In this document: positions 25,303-33,788 of the stretch, piece by piece
Numbering within the stretch: the stretch's first letter is position 1
How the letters are laid out: every line of letters starts with the position of its first letter
Assembly: GCF_012034935.1 (NCBI RefSeq)
Contig: NZ_JAATEN010000007.1
Location: forward strand, 186,001-250,000
Source of the DNA: Streptomyces zingiberis
GTDB lineage: Bacteria; Actinomycetota; Actinomycetes; Streptomycetales; Streptomycetaceae
DNA length: 64,000 nt
Direction: 5' to 3'
The notes under the pieces: model-generated
Told to the model about the DNA's origin: nothing
Seen by the model: only the letters and a program-made list of their open reading frames with translations
Database searches by the model: none
Position numbers and translations under genes: made by a program

Positions 25303-27309
25303 TCACACCCGCCCGTCCCCGTGCGCCCGGTCGATGGCGGCCGCCGCGTTGATCAGCCCGACGTGGCTGAACGCCTGCGGGAAGTTGCCGAGCAGTCCGC
25401 CGCCGCGCGGGTCGATCTCCTCGGCGAGCAGCCCCAGGTCGTTGGCGAAGCCGGTGACACGGTCGAACAGGACCTCGGCGCGGCCGGGGTGGCCGGCCAG
25501 GGCCAGGGCCGAGGCGAGCCAGAAGGAGCAGAGGACGAAGGTGCCCTCGTCGCCCGCGAGCCCGTCCGCCGCCCCGTCACCGCCTGTGCCCCGGTCGTCG
25601 TTCACCCGGTAGCGCAGCACGAGCCCGTCCTCGGTCAGATCGCGGGCGATCGCCTCGATCGTGGCCGCCATGCGGGGGTCGGTGGCGGGCAGGAAGCCGT
25701 AGAGCGGCATGAGCAGGGCAGCGGCGTCGAGGGCGTCGGAGTCGAACGCCTGGGCGTAGGCGCCGCGCCGTTCGCTCCAGCCGCGCCGCAGCACGGCCGC
25801 GCGGACCCGGTCCCGTTCCGCCGCCCAGGCCGCGGTCCGCGCGTGGCGGCCGAGACGCGGGGCCAGTTCCACCGCCCGGTCGAGCGCCACCCAGCACAGC
25901 ACCTTCGAGGAAAGGTGGTGGCGGGGCGGGCCGCGCATCTCCCACATACCGGCGTCCGGCTCCGTCCAGCGTTCCGCCGCCGTGTCCGCCAGCCCGGCGG
26001 CGAAGCGCTGGATCTCCGGGTGGAGGTCGCCCAGCCGCTCCCGGTACAGGTGCAGCGCGTTGAGCAGTTCGCCGTGGACGTCGAGCTGGGTCTGCGTCCA
26101 GGCCCCGTTGCCGGCCCGCGCCGGGCGGGAGTCCCACCGGCCCCGCAGATGGGGCAGTTCGCGCTCGGACAGGTCGTGCTCGCCGCCGACCCCGTACATG
26201 ATCTGGAGCGACGAGCCCGTCCGCGCGTCACCGCCCGCGGCACCCGGCATGCCCGCGGCGCTCGTCATGAAGGAGACGAAGTCGGAAGCCTCGTCGGGGC
26301 AGGTACCGAGGTGGAGCGCCTCCAGGGTGAGGCTGGCGTCGCGGATCCAGGCGTAGCGGTAGTCCCAGTTCCGCTCGCCGCCCGCCGTCTCCGGGAGGGA
26401 GGTCGTCGGCGCGGCGACGACGGCGCCCGTCGGGCGGTAGCTGAGCCCCTTCAGGACGCGGGCGGAGAAACGGACCAGGTCGCGGTGCGGGCCCCGGTAG
26501 ATGTCGTGCTCGGCCTCCCAGGAGCGCCACGCCTCGGCGGTGTCGGCGATCCGTTCCGGCACCCGCCCGGGGGCGGTCGGCTCCGGTGGGGCGGTCTCCG
26601 GGGGCGCCCAGACCAGCGAGAAGCCCAGCCGCTGTCCCGGCGTCACGCGCAGCCGGGCGTGGACCGCGGCGTCCCCGGCCTCCGGCGGGACGGGGAAGCG
26701 CGCGGCGATCTGGTTCGGGCCGCCGAAGGTGCGGACCCCGCTGCCGGTGAGCCGCAGCAGCGGGCGCACCAGCCCGTACTCGGGGCGGGGCACCAGGTCG
26801 ACGTCGAACAGCACCTCGCCGCTCACCCCCTCGACCTCGCGCAGCAGTTCGTGCGGGGGACGCAGCCCCAGGTCGTGCCCGCGCTGCCCCTGCGGGACGG
26901 CGAGCGCGTCGCGCAGCCGGGCCACCCCGGTGGCGGTGGTGAACGTGGTTTCGAGGACCAGGGAGCCCGGCAGATAGCGGCGCGCCGCCTCGAACGGGCC
27001 GCGCGGGGTGATCGACCAGTGGCCGGCGTCCGGGTCGAGCAGGCGGGCGAAGAGCGCCGGGCTGTCGAAACGCGGCAGGCACAGCCAGTCGACCGATCCC
27101 CGCCGGTCGACCAGGGCGGCCGAGTTGCCGTCCGCGAGCATCCCGTAGTCGGCGAGGGGCGGGGCCGGGGAGCGGGACGCGGAAAGGGCTCCGGCGGCCG
27201 GGGCTCGGGCGGCCGGCTCGTGCCCCGGCGCGGGCGCGGACGCCGACGGGGCCGCCGCGGCGGGCGCGGGCCCGTCCGCGTCCCCGGGCTCTCCCCCGGG
27301 CCGGGCCAT
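25303..27309 (-). CDS. GH15 family glucan hydrolase (glucoamylase/trehalase type)
   Basis: A 668-residue cytoplasmic glycoside hydrolase family 15 protein. After an Ala/Pro-rich head, the beta-sandwich starts at LADYGMLADGNSAALVDRRG. The (alpha/alpha)6 barrel holds NWDYRYAWIRDASLTLEAL with the general-acid region, and the general base is in LLAEEIDPRGGGLLGNFPQAFSH. Actinobacterial members act on trehalose or alpha-glucans. ATG 27309 is used; an in-frame GTG at 27327 is also possible and neither has a good ribosome site. It lies 20 bp after the SDR gene on the same strand, so the two are probably co-transcribed. Confidence 0.9.
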   Translation of the reverse strand: MARPGGEPGDADGPAPAAAAPSASAPAPGHEPAARAPAAGALSASRSPAPPLADYGMLADGNSAALVDRRGSVDWLCLPRFDSPALFARLLDPDAGHWSITPRGPFEAARRYLPGSLVLETTFTTATGVARLRDALAVPQGQRGHDLGLRPPHELLREVEGVSGEVLFDVDLVPRPEYGLVRPLLRLTGSGVRTFGGPNQIAARFPVPPEAGDAAVHARLRVTPGQRLGFSLVWAPPETAPPEPTAPGRVPERIADTAEAWRSWEAEHDIYRGPHRDLVRFSARVLKGLSYRPTGAVVAAPTTSLPETAGGERNWDYRYAWIRDASLTLEALHLGTCPDEASDFVSFMTSAAGMPGAAGGDARTGSSLQIMYGVGGEHDLSERELPHLRGRWDSRPARAGNGAWTQTQLDVHGELLNALHLYRERLGDLHPEIQRFAAGLADTAAERWTEPDAGMWEMRGPPRHHLSSKVLCWVALDRAVELAPRLGRHARTAAWAAERDRVRAAVLRRGWSERRGAYAQAFDSDALDAAALLMPLYGFLPATDPRMAATIEAIARDLTEDGLVLRYRVNDDRGTGGDGAADGLAGDEGTFVLCSFWLASALALAGHPGRAEVLFDRVTGFANDLGLLAEEIDPRGGGLLGNFPQAFSHVGLINAAAAIDRAHGDGRV

Positions 27310-27329
27310 GGGCGGCGGCGGGGGCACGG

Positions 27330-28157
27330 CTACTCGAACCGCGGGTAGAGGGTCATCCCGCCGTCGACGTAGACCGTCGAGCCGACGATGTACTCGGCCT
27401 GTTCGGAGGCGAGGAAGGTCACCACCCGGGCGATCTCCGCCGCCTCGCCCCACCGCCCCCAGGGGATCTGCGCCTCGACCGCCCCGCGCCGCTCCGGGTC
27501 GGCGAGCACCTCCTCGTTGATCGGGGTCGCGATCGCCCCGGGCGCCACGGACACCACCCGGATGCCGTGCGGCGCGAGTTCGTGGGCGATGGTCCGGGCG
27601 AACAGCCGCTGCCCGCCCTTGGAGGCGCAGTAGTGGGAGTACTGCTTCCAGGGGATCGTCTCGTGGACGCTGGTGATGTTGACGATCGCGCCGCGCGCCT
27701 CCCGGTCCAGCATGATCCGCGCGGCCTCCCGCGAGCAGAGGAACGTCCCGGTGAGGTTGACGTCGAGGACCTTCCGCCACCACTCCAGCTCCATGTCGAC
27801 GAGCCGGAACGGGCGTTCCAGGCCCGCGTTGTTGACCAGCAGGTCGAGCCCGCCGAACACGTCCGCCGCCCGGGCGAACGCCCGCCGCACCTGTTCCTCG
27901 TCGGTGACGTCCAGCGGGACGGTGAGCGCCTCGCCACCGCCGTCCCGGATCTCCCGGGCCATCCGGTCGGCCGTCCCCGGGCCGCCCAGGTGGGTGATCG
28001 CGACGGCGGCGCCGTGCGCGGCGAGGTGGTACGCGATGGCCTGGCCGATCCCGGAGTCCGCGCCGGTGACCAGCGCCTTGCGCCCGTCCAGCAGCCGCCG
28101 CCCGGGCGGCTCCATCAGGAACGCGCCCTCGGCGCGGGTCGCGGGCTCGCTGCTCAC
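27330..28157 (-). CDS. Short-chain dehydrogenase (glucose 1-dehydrogenase-like)
   Basis: A 275-residue classical SDR. The cofactor motif is TGADSGIGQAI, the structural NNAG is present, and the catalytic Ser-Tyr-Lys lie in NITSVHE and YSHYCASKGG. The C-terminal GSTVYVDGGMTLYP is typical of glucose 1-dehydrogenase-like enzymes. The GTG start at 28157 has GGGAGA upstream. It precedes the GH15 gene by 20 bp; oxidation of glucose released by that hydrolase is a plausible but unproved link. Confidence 0.88.
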   Translation of the reverse strand: MSSEPATRAEGAFLMEPPGRRLLDGRKALVTGADSGIGQAIAYHLAAHGAAVAITHLGGPGTADRMAREIRDGGGEALTVPLDVTDEEQVRRAFARAADVFGGLDLLVNNAGLERPFRLVDMELEWWRKVLDVNLTGTFLCSREAARIMLDREARGAIVNITSVHETIPWKQYSHYCASKGGQRLFARTIAHELAPHGIRVVSVAPGAIATPINEEVLADPERRGAVEAQIPWGRWGEAAEIARVVTFLASEQAEYIVGSTVYVDGGMTLYPRFE

Positions 28158-28494
28158 GGGCGGTCTCCCGGTGCTCTCGACGGCCAGGGCCGGCCCGGCG
28201 GCCGCGTCCCGGTCCGGGCGGTGACGAGAGCCTGTCTACACCAGCGCGCCACGGCCGGAGACGATCACCACGCCGGGCACCGCCCCGCCGGCCGACCCGC
28301 TGACCGGTGCTTTCCCGTCGGCCGCCGTCCTGGTCCGACCGGCCACGATGCCGCCGCGCCTCCGCCGGCGAGCCACTCCCCGGCGAGCGCCCCTGGCCTC
28401 ACGGCCCGTCCGCGCCGGTCCCGCGCCCCGGCCCGCACGGCAGGGCCCGTTTCAGCCGCCCGAAGGCCGGGCCCGCCCCGGCCGGGCGGACGCG
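28158..28494. other. Gap with no recognised gene
   Basis: This 337-bp stretch lies between the SDR start and the efflux gene stop. It should hold the SDR promoter (a TAGACA on the minus strand near 28236 is a weak -10 candidate). All open frames in it are Arg/Pro-rich and unlike real genes. Confidence 0.5.
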
Positions 28495-29673
28495 TCACCC
28501 GAGCGCTTCGGCGCCCCCGCGGGCCGGGATCACGGCCCGGAAGGGGAACGCGAGGAGCAGGGCGATCGCGACGAGCAGGCCGCTCGCCCACAGCGGCCCG
28601 AGGTTCCCCGCCGTGGTGGAGAGGGCGGCGGCGGCGAGGAGGGGGCCGGCCACGGCGCCGGTGTTGAGCGCCGCGGTCGCGTAGGCACCGGCCATCGTGG
28701 GTGCGCCCGCCGCCTCGTGGAGAACCCGCGTGATCAGCGTCGCCCCCACCGCGAACGACAGCGCGCCCTGGACGAACACCAGGGCGAACAGAGCGGCCGG
28801 CTCGTGGGCCAGTACCGCCAGGGCCGGCCAGCCGAGGAGCAGAAGCGGGCCGGCGACCGCGACCACCTGCCCGGGGCGCCGGTCGGCCAGCCGTCCGGCG
28901 ACGCCGACCCCGGTGAAGGAGCCCGCGCCGAAGAGCACCAGAACCACGGAGACCCACGACGCGCCCAGCCCGGCCGTGCCGGTCACCACGGGGGCGAGGA
29001 AGGTGAGGCTCCCGAAGGTCGCCGCGTTCACCAGCGCGCCGAGCAGCATCACCAGGAGCAATGGCCCCCTGGTGAGCTGCGCGAACTCCGCCCGCAGGAC
29101 GGGAACGCCCCTCGTCCGCTCTGCCGCGCGTCCCGCCGGGATCCCTGTGAGGATGCCCAGGGCCGCCGGCAGGCAGAGGACGGCGACGGCCCAGAAGGTG
29201 ACACGCCAGCCGGACAGCGTGCTCAGGAGCGACCCGCCGGGCACGCCCGCGACCATGGCCACCGTCGTGCCCGCCAGCAGCACGGCCGGCGCGCGCCCCT
29301 TCCGGCCGGGCGGGACCAGCGCGGTGGCGGCCGTCAGAGCGACGGCGAGGAACCCCGCGTTGGCGAGGGCGGCGAGGACCCGGGTGGCGAACAGCACCGG
29401 GAAACTGGTGGTGACGGCCCCCACGACATGCGCCGCCGCGAAGACGAGGACGAACACGAGAAGGGCGGCGCGCCGGGACCGGCCGCGGGCGAGCACCGCC
29501 GCCAGGGGGGCGCCGACGACCATGCCGATCGCGAACGCCGAGGTGAGCGCGCCCGCCGTCCCGGCGGTGACGCCGAGATCCGAGGCGATGTCCGGCACCA
29601 GGCCGGCGAGCATGAACTCCGAGGTGCCCATGGCGAAGACCGCCAGGGCGAGCAGGTACAGCGGAAGAGGCAT
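28495..29673 (-). CDS. cmx: Cmx/CmlR-type chloramphenicol efflux MFS
   Basis: A 392-residue 12-helix major facilitator. The start MPLPLYLLALAVFAMGTSEF and the following AGLVPDIASDLGV are hallmarks of the Cmx/CmrA/CmlR branch, which exports chloramphenicol in actinobacteria, with SAFAIGMVVGAPLAA and an LARGRSRRAAL loop (motif A equivalent). ATG 29673 has GGAG eight bases before it. A drug role is inferred from family; other close homologues have unknown substrates. Upstream lies a short open frame with a hairpin that could be an attenuator. Confidence 0.85.
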   Translation of the reverse strand: MPLPLYLLALAVFAMGTSEFMLAGLVPDIASDLGVTAGTAGALTSAFAIGMVVGAPLAAVLARGRSRRAALLVFVLVFAAAHVVGAVTTSFPVLFATRVLAALANAGFLAVALTAATALVPPGRKGRAPAVLLAGTTVAMVAGVPGGSLLSTLSGWRVTFWAVAVLCLPAALGILTGIPAGRAAERTRGVPVLRAEFAQLTRGPLLLVMLLGALVNAATFGSLTFLAPVVTGTAGLGASWVSVVLVLFGAGSFTGVGVAGRLADRRPGQVVAVAGPLLLLGWPALAVLAHEPAALFALVFVQGALSFAVGATLITRVLHEAAGAPTMAGAYATAALNTGAVAGPLLAAAALSTTAGNLGPLWASGLLVAIALLLAFPFRAVIPARGGAEALG

Positions 29674-30079
29674 CGAGTGGCTCCGAGGTGAGGAGAGGCG
29701 AGAAGGTCATCTCGTCACCGCGGCCGGCCCTGACGAACACCCGCGCCCCACCGCGGAACGCGGCGCGACGGCGGAGCCATGAACGCACCGGTCGCCCACC
29801 GGCTGCCCGGCTGCCCGGTGGCTGCTCAGTGGTGGTGGTTCAGGGGCGGCGGTTCAGGGGGCTGACGGCGTGACCGAAAGCCCCCACCGTGTCCGACTCA
29901 GGACTCGACATGCCCCGCACGCTACCGCGCCGCCCACCCGGCAGGCATCCCGGTTCCACCGCCCGGGCCACACCGTCGTTCCGGGTCAGCCCTCTCGCGC
30001 CCCGTGCCGTTCCCCTCCTGCCACCGGCCCCCTCGGCACGGCACTCGCGCCCGTCAGGGCCCGCTGCCTCTCCCACCGC
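29674..30079. other. Gap upstream of the efflux gene, with a possible leader ORF and hairpin
   Basis: On the minus strand 29911-29840 could code a 23-residue peptide (MSSPESDTVG...). Inside it GGGGGCT (29857-29863) can pair with AGCCCCC (29879-29885). Related chloramphenicol exporters are controlled by leader-peptide attenuation, so this is worth noting, but there is no ribosome site and codon support is weak. Nothing else is seen. Confidence 0.25.
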
Positions 30080-31411
30080 CTACGCCGCCGCCTTCCGCCG
30101 GGCGACATCCTCGGCGCGTTCACGGAGCTGCCGCACGGCCCGGTTCTCGGCCCGCCGGGCCACGAGTCGCCGCAACCTCGCGAAGTGCTCGTCCCCCCGG
30201 GAGGTCGACAGCGCGGCGTAGTCGGTGAGGAACCGGTCCCAGGTCTCGCAGGCGCCGTCGATGTGGCCGTGCTCCCACTGCCGGGCGGCGAGCACACCGT
30301 GGGCGTGAAGACGGCCTTGGCGCTCGTGCGCGGGACGGGCGCGGTTGGACCGCCGCATGGCCCGGATGGACCCGGGGAGGTCGCCCAGCGCGTACAGCAC
30401 GCCGCTGACGTGGAACTGGTAGGCCGCCTCGTCGTAACCACCGACCGCGTCGTTGCGCCCGTCGGCCCTCGACAACGCCTCCTCCGTCTCACGGAGGCGG
30501 CCGAACGCCTGCCGCCGGTCTCCGACGAGCGCGGCCCCGTGCGCCTGCTGGCCACGGAGGAACGCGACGAGGCGGGGGCCCGCAGCGGGAGCTGCCTCCG
30601 CCGCGGAATCCGCCAGTTCCAGCGCCTTGGCGCCGTGCCGCAGACTGGCGGCCTGCAACGCCATACCGCGCAGCGTCCGGCAGTACGTCACCTGATCTCC
30701 CCCTTCCTCCGCGAGCCTCAACGCCTGGAGGAAGTACCGCTGCCCGAGCCCGTGCGACCTCTCGTACATGGCCATCCACCCGGTCAGATACACGAAGTCG
30801 CTCGCGGCGGCCAGCAGTTCCCCGCGCACCTTCGGAGTGCAACCGGCCTCCAGCCACGGCAGGACGGTGTTGGCAAGGAACGCCGCGGCCATGGGCCTCG
30901 CGTGGCCGCCGCCGAGGTCGTCGAGGGCCGTCGCGATGTGGTCGGTCATGCGGCGTACGGTGGTCACTTCGCCGGACCCGACCCGCACGGTTCGCCCGGC
31001 CTTCCCGGCATCGTGGGCCGTGCCGAGTCGGTCCCCCAGTTCGGAGAAGGCCGGGACGGCGAGCGCCGCCGAGTACAGCCCTCCGGCGAGCACCCCGCGC
31101 CGGGTCGGATCCATGTCGTGCCGCACCAGATCGGCCAGGGCGGCGGCCCTGTTCGTGTCCGCGCCCGGGAAGCCGATCTCGGCGTACGTCACGACGCGGC
31201 CGACCCGGCGCGAGAGCGCCTCGGCGACCGCCGGGCGTGCCTCCGCCCTGGGGACGCTGCCGTTCAGCCAGTGGCTCACGCTGCTCGCGTCGTAGCTCAG
31301 GGTGAGCCCGGACTCGGCCGCGGTTCGGTTCACGGCACGGGCGAACTGACCGTTCCCCCAGCGGGCCTCCGTCATCAGTGCGGCCAGTGCGGTGTTCTCC
31401 GTGCCTCCCAT
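30080..31411 (-). CDS. HTH transcriptional regulator with helical-repeat C-terminus
   Basis: A 443-residue regulator. The N-terminal DNA-binding part (about 5-75) includes GNGQFARAVNRTAAE and YDASSVSHWLNGSVPRAEARP, a lambda-repressor-like HTH. After a segment DMDPTRRGVLAGGLYSAALA the rest is Ala/Leu-rich and helical, resembling the TPR-like proteins of the NsdA kind. ATG 31411 follows GGGGAG. It is divergent from the resolvase-like gene and 1.1 kb from the RiPP genes. Homologous regulators often flank these maturation genes, so it is the best candidate for pathway control; the effector is unknown. Confidence 0.8.
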   Translation of the reverse strand: MGGTENTALAALMTEARWGNGQFARAVNRTAAESGLTLSYDASSVSHWLNGSVPRAEARPAVAEALSRRVGRVVTYAEIGFPGADTNRAAALADLVRHDMDPTRRGVLAGGLYSAALAVPAFSELGDRLGTAHDAGKAGRTVRVGSGEVTTVRRMTDHIATALDDLGGGHARPMAAAFLANTVLPWLEAGCTPKVRGELLAAASDFVYLTGWMAMYERSHGLGQRYFLQALRLAEEGGDQVTYCRTLRGMALQAASLRHGAKALELADSAAEAAPAAGPRLVAFLRGQQAHGAALVGDRRQAFGRLRETEEALSRADGRNDAVGGYDEAAYQFHVSGVLYALGDLPGSIRAMRRSNRARPAHERQGRLHAHGVLAARQWEHGHIDGACETWDRFLTDYAALSTSRGDEHFARLRRLVARRAENRAVRQLRERAEDVARRKAAA

Positions 31412-31609
31412 GCGGGCTCCCCGGATCGTTCAACGCGTTCAACGGCTCCGCCAGCATGACCCGTTCTCCGCGCGCCCGCGTCCCCGTTGGGTGGATATCA
31501 GCCGCCCGGGGGCTCACCGTCTTCCGGCGGCCGGCGACGAAGGTCCGGCGAGCGCGCGCCCCGCGCGGGCGGCGGGCGAACGGGCTCCGAGAAGAAGAGA
31601 GGACCATCG

Positions 31610-32017
31610 GTGAGCTCAGCGGAAACCGAGCACGAGAAGGCCGCCGGCACCGGGACCGACCCGGCCGCCGCCGTCCTGTACGTCTGCGCGGAGCGGGGAA
31701 CGGTCAGTCCCGGACTGGCAGCCGGGCGGGCGGAAGAGGAAGGTCATGCCTTCGCCGCCACGCACGGACTCCGGATCGTGGAGGTGGTCGGCGATCCTTA
31801 CGGCGAGCCGGATCCCCGGCAGCGTGAGGGCTGGAGGCGGATTCGGGCCATGGCGGAGACCGGCGCGGTGGGTGTCGTCGTCGTGCGGTGGCCGGCGGTG
31901 ATCGCTCCCGAGTCCGCGCACGAACTCCGGTACCACGAACTCCGTTGGCTTCGCGAGCACGGCGTGCGGGTGCGCTACTCCTGGCCGCCGCTCCTCCAGT
32001 GCGGTGCGGACCGGTGA
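31610..32017 (+). CDS. Resolvase-like N-terminal domain protein without recombinase tail
   Basis: A 135-residue protein resembling the N-terminal catalytic fold of serine recombinases: VLYVCAERG, then EEEGHAFAATHGLRIVEVVG, GWRRIRAMAETGAVGVVVVR and LRWLREHGVRVRYSW. The catalytic Ser of the usual YxRVS motif is replaced (YVCAERG) and no DNA-binding domain follows, so recombinase activity is unlikely. The GTG start follows GAGAGGA. It is divergent from the HTH regulator and upstream of the RiPP genes. It may be a regulatory or partner protein; I cannot assign a function. Confidence 0.7.
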   Translation: MSSAETEHEKAAGTGTDPAAAVLYVCAERGTVSPGLAAGRAEEEGHAFAATHGLRIVEVVGDPYGEPDPRQREGWRRIRAMAETGAVGVVVVRWPAVIAPESAHELRYHELRWLREHGVRVRYSWPPLLQCGADR

Positions 32018-32171
32018 CGGCACAGGTGGCACGGCTCCGTGGCCCATCCGCCGAAACCGGCTCGGCACCACGGCCCGCACCGTGAGGTGGCGGCAGGAAG
32101 TCCGGGCGCGTGCGCCCCCGCGCGCCCGGGGTGGTGGGACCGGGCGCGAGCGCATAGGAAAGGACACCCTC

Positions 32172-32312
32172 ATGCACCCATGCGCCACGTACGTCCAGAG
32201 ACCTGCCCATGGGAATGTGGCGGTTGAGCACGGAGCACCGGTGCCTTCCATGAATGGCCGCCTGGTGGGTATTCGGTCGAGCACCGCTCTTGAGCCCTGG
32301 CGCCGGTGGTGA
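32172..32312 (+). CDS. Possible small ORF upstream of tgmA
   Basis: A 46-residue frame (MHPCATYVQRPAHGNV... ending EPWRRW) begins 7 bases after AAAGGA, a better ribosome site than many real genes here. Its third-position GC is only about 70%, far below neighbours, which argues against long-term coding. It lies in the otherwise empty 497-bp stretch (32018-32514) before the RiPP precursor. The rest of that stretch is relatively AT-rich and should contain the tgm promoter; no clear -35/-10 was picked. Treat as a candidate only. Confidence 0.25.
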   Translation: MHPCATYVQRPAHGNVAVEHGAPVPSMNGRLVGIRSSTALEPWRRW

Positions 32313-32514
32313 CAGCGATGCAGTGGACAGGTCCGAAATTCGCAGCACCAGTCCCCTTGTCCCCGTACCGTTTCCGTTTCCCCGGGACGGGCCGAACGAC
32401 AACAGCGCGCGCACGTCTTCCGCGCCACGGGGGACGGCACCGTTCGCCCTCGCAGGCCCGGAGAGCATCGACCTCCGGGATCCAGGAAAATCAGCAACTA
32501 CCGAGGAGACATTC

Positions 32515-32826
32515 ATGTTCGCCCATTCCGACCGCCTTCCGACCGGGACTCCTCTCCCGAACGGGGTCGGCACACCGATTCCCTGGGGATTGCGACGCAT
32601 GGCGCCGTACCCGAACACGGCGCCCTCTTACGCGCGCGTCGAGCTGGAGCCCGTAACACAGACGGCGCGGTATTTCGACGCCTCCGGACGGCCCGTGGAG
32701 ATGCCGGGACACGGTACGAGCACGGGCACCAATCCGGCTACCAACACCGGTAATCCCTCGGACGGCGCGGGTCCCGGTGGCGCAGGCGGCGGAGACCAGG
32801 ACACTGGGAACGACAGCGACCAATGA
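32515..32826 (+). CDS. tgmA: ATP-grasp-modified RiPP precursor (graspetide)
   Basis: A 103-residue precursor peptide. The leader has the family marks PWGLRRMAPYP (23-33) and YARVELEPVTQTARYFDA (39-56). After about residue 65 the core is HGTSTGTNPATNTGNP, then a Gly-rich turn, then DQDTGNDSDQ. Thr/Ser donors cluster at 68-78 and Asp acceptors at 83, 94, 96, 100 and 102, as expected for side-chain omega-ester crosslinks made by an ATP-grasp ligase. GAGGAG lies six bases before the ATG. The stop overlaps tgmB (ATGA). Recognised as the GRASP-target type associated with SAV_5884-family maturases. Confidence 0.93.
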   Translation: MFAHSDRLPTGTPLPNGVGTPIPWGLRRMAPYPNTAPSYARVELEPVTQTARYFDASGRPVEMPGHGTSTGTNPATNTGNPSDGAGPGGAGGGDQDTGNDSDQ

Positions 32827-33788
32827 GCCGTCAGGGACCGGTACTGGTCGTCACCAACCTGGACGACCCGACGACGGACCTGGTGATCGATGAACTGCAC
32901 GGCCGGGGCGTTCCGGTCGTGCGGTTCGATTCGGGCGACTTCCCCACCACGTTGTCCATCGCCGCCCGCATCACCTCCAGCGGCCTCCGCGGGGATCTGA
33001 GCACCCCGACCCGCAGCGCGGACCTGTCATGCATCCGCTCCCTCTACTACCGCAGGCCCTCCGGGTTCACCTTCCCGCATCTCGACGAGCAGACAGCGCG
33101 ATTCTCGGTCACACAGGCGCGTTACGGTCTTGGAGGTGTCGTGGCCTCGCTCCCCGGCTGCCTCTACGTCAATCACCCTCATCGCATCGGCGACGCGGAG
33201 TTCAAGCCCTCGGGCCTCATCACGGCTGCGGCCGTCGGATTCCGCACGCCCCCCACCTTGATCACTTCGTCACCGACTGCGGCACGCGATTTCATCGAGA
33301 CGCACGGACAGGTGATCTACAAACCACTCTCGACGCCGCTGTTCCGGATCGACGGAGTCTCCTGCACGGTCGAATTACGAGAAGTCACCGCGGAGGAGAT
33401 CGACGATACAGTGGCGGGCACAGCCCACCTCTTCCAGCAACGCGTCGACAAGAGCGCCGACGTGCGCGTCACGGTGATGGGACACCAGGTCTTCGGCGTC
33501 CGCATCGAATCCGACCTGCTCGACTGGCGCACCGATTACACACAGCTCCGGTACAGCGTGGTGAGAACGCCGCCGGGCCTGCACGAGTCCCTCCACGCCT
33601 ATCTCGACCACTTCCGGCTTGTCTTCGGAGCTTTCGACTTCGCCGTGGACCGTCAGGGGCGATGGTGGTTCCTGGAGTGCAACCCATCCGGGCAGTGGGC
33701 ATGGCTGGAGCCGGAGACCGGGCTGCCGATGGTGGCGGCGATGGCGGATCTGCTGGAGAGGAAGGCAGCGTGGCGGGCGAGGAGCTGA
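32823..33788 (+). CDS. tgmB: ATP-grasp ribosomal peptide maturase
   Basis: A 321-residue ATP-grasp ligase that would activate Asp side chains of the precursor as acyl phosphates and join them to Thr/Ser. Features are LVVTNLDDPTTDLVIDEL at the start, the ATP-binding Lys in VIYKPLS (about 165-170), FQQRVDKSADVRVTVMG, FGAFDFAVD and the Mg-binding WFLECNPSGQWAWLE near the end. Codon 185 is TTA (33375-33377), the only in-frame TTA I noticed in the window, so translation should need the bldA tRNA. The start overlaps tgmA; the end overlaps tgmC by 19 bp. Third-position GC is lower than in neighbouring genes. Confidence 0.95.
   Translation: MSRQGPVLVVTNLDDPTTDLVIDELHGRGVPVVRFDSGDFPTTLSIAARITSSGLRGDLSTPTRSADLSCIRSLYYRRPSGFTFPHLDEQTARFSVTQARYGLGGVVASLPGCLYVNHPHRIGDAEFKPSGLITAAAVGFRTPPTLITSSPTAARDFIETHGQVIYKPLSTPLFRIDGVSCTVELREVTAEEIDDTVAGTAHLFQQRVDKSADVRVTVMGHQVFGVRIESDLLDWRTDYTQLRYSVVRTPPGLHESLHAYLDHFRLVFGAFDFAVDRQGRWWFLECNPSGQWAWLEPETGLPMVAAMADLLERKAAWRARS

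Noticed and set aside
31610..32017. Active site-specific recombinase or mobile element
   Set aside because: No catalytic Ser motif, no C-terminal DNA-binding domain, and no flanking inverted repeats or att-like direct repeats were seen.
32254..32514. In-frame 87-codon extension upstream of tgmA
   Set aside because: The precursor start at 32515 has GAGGAG at six bases and the leader pattern begins shortly after; the extension has irregular codon use.
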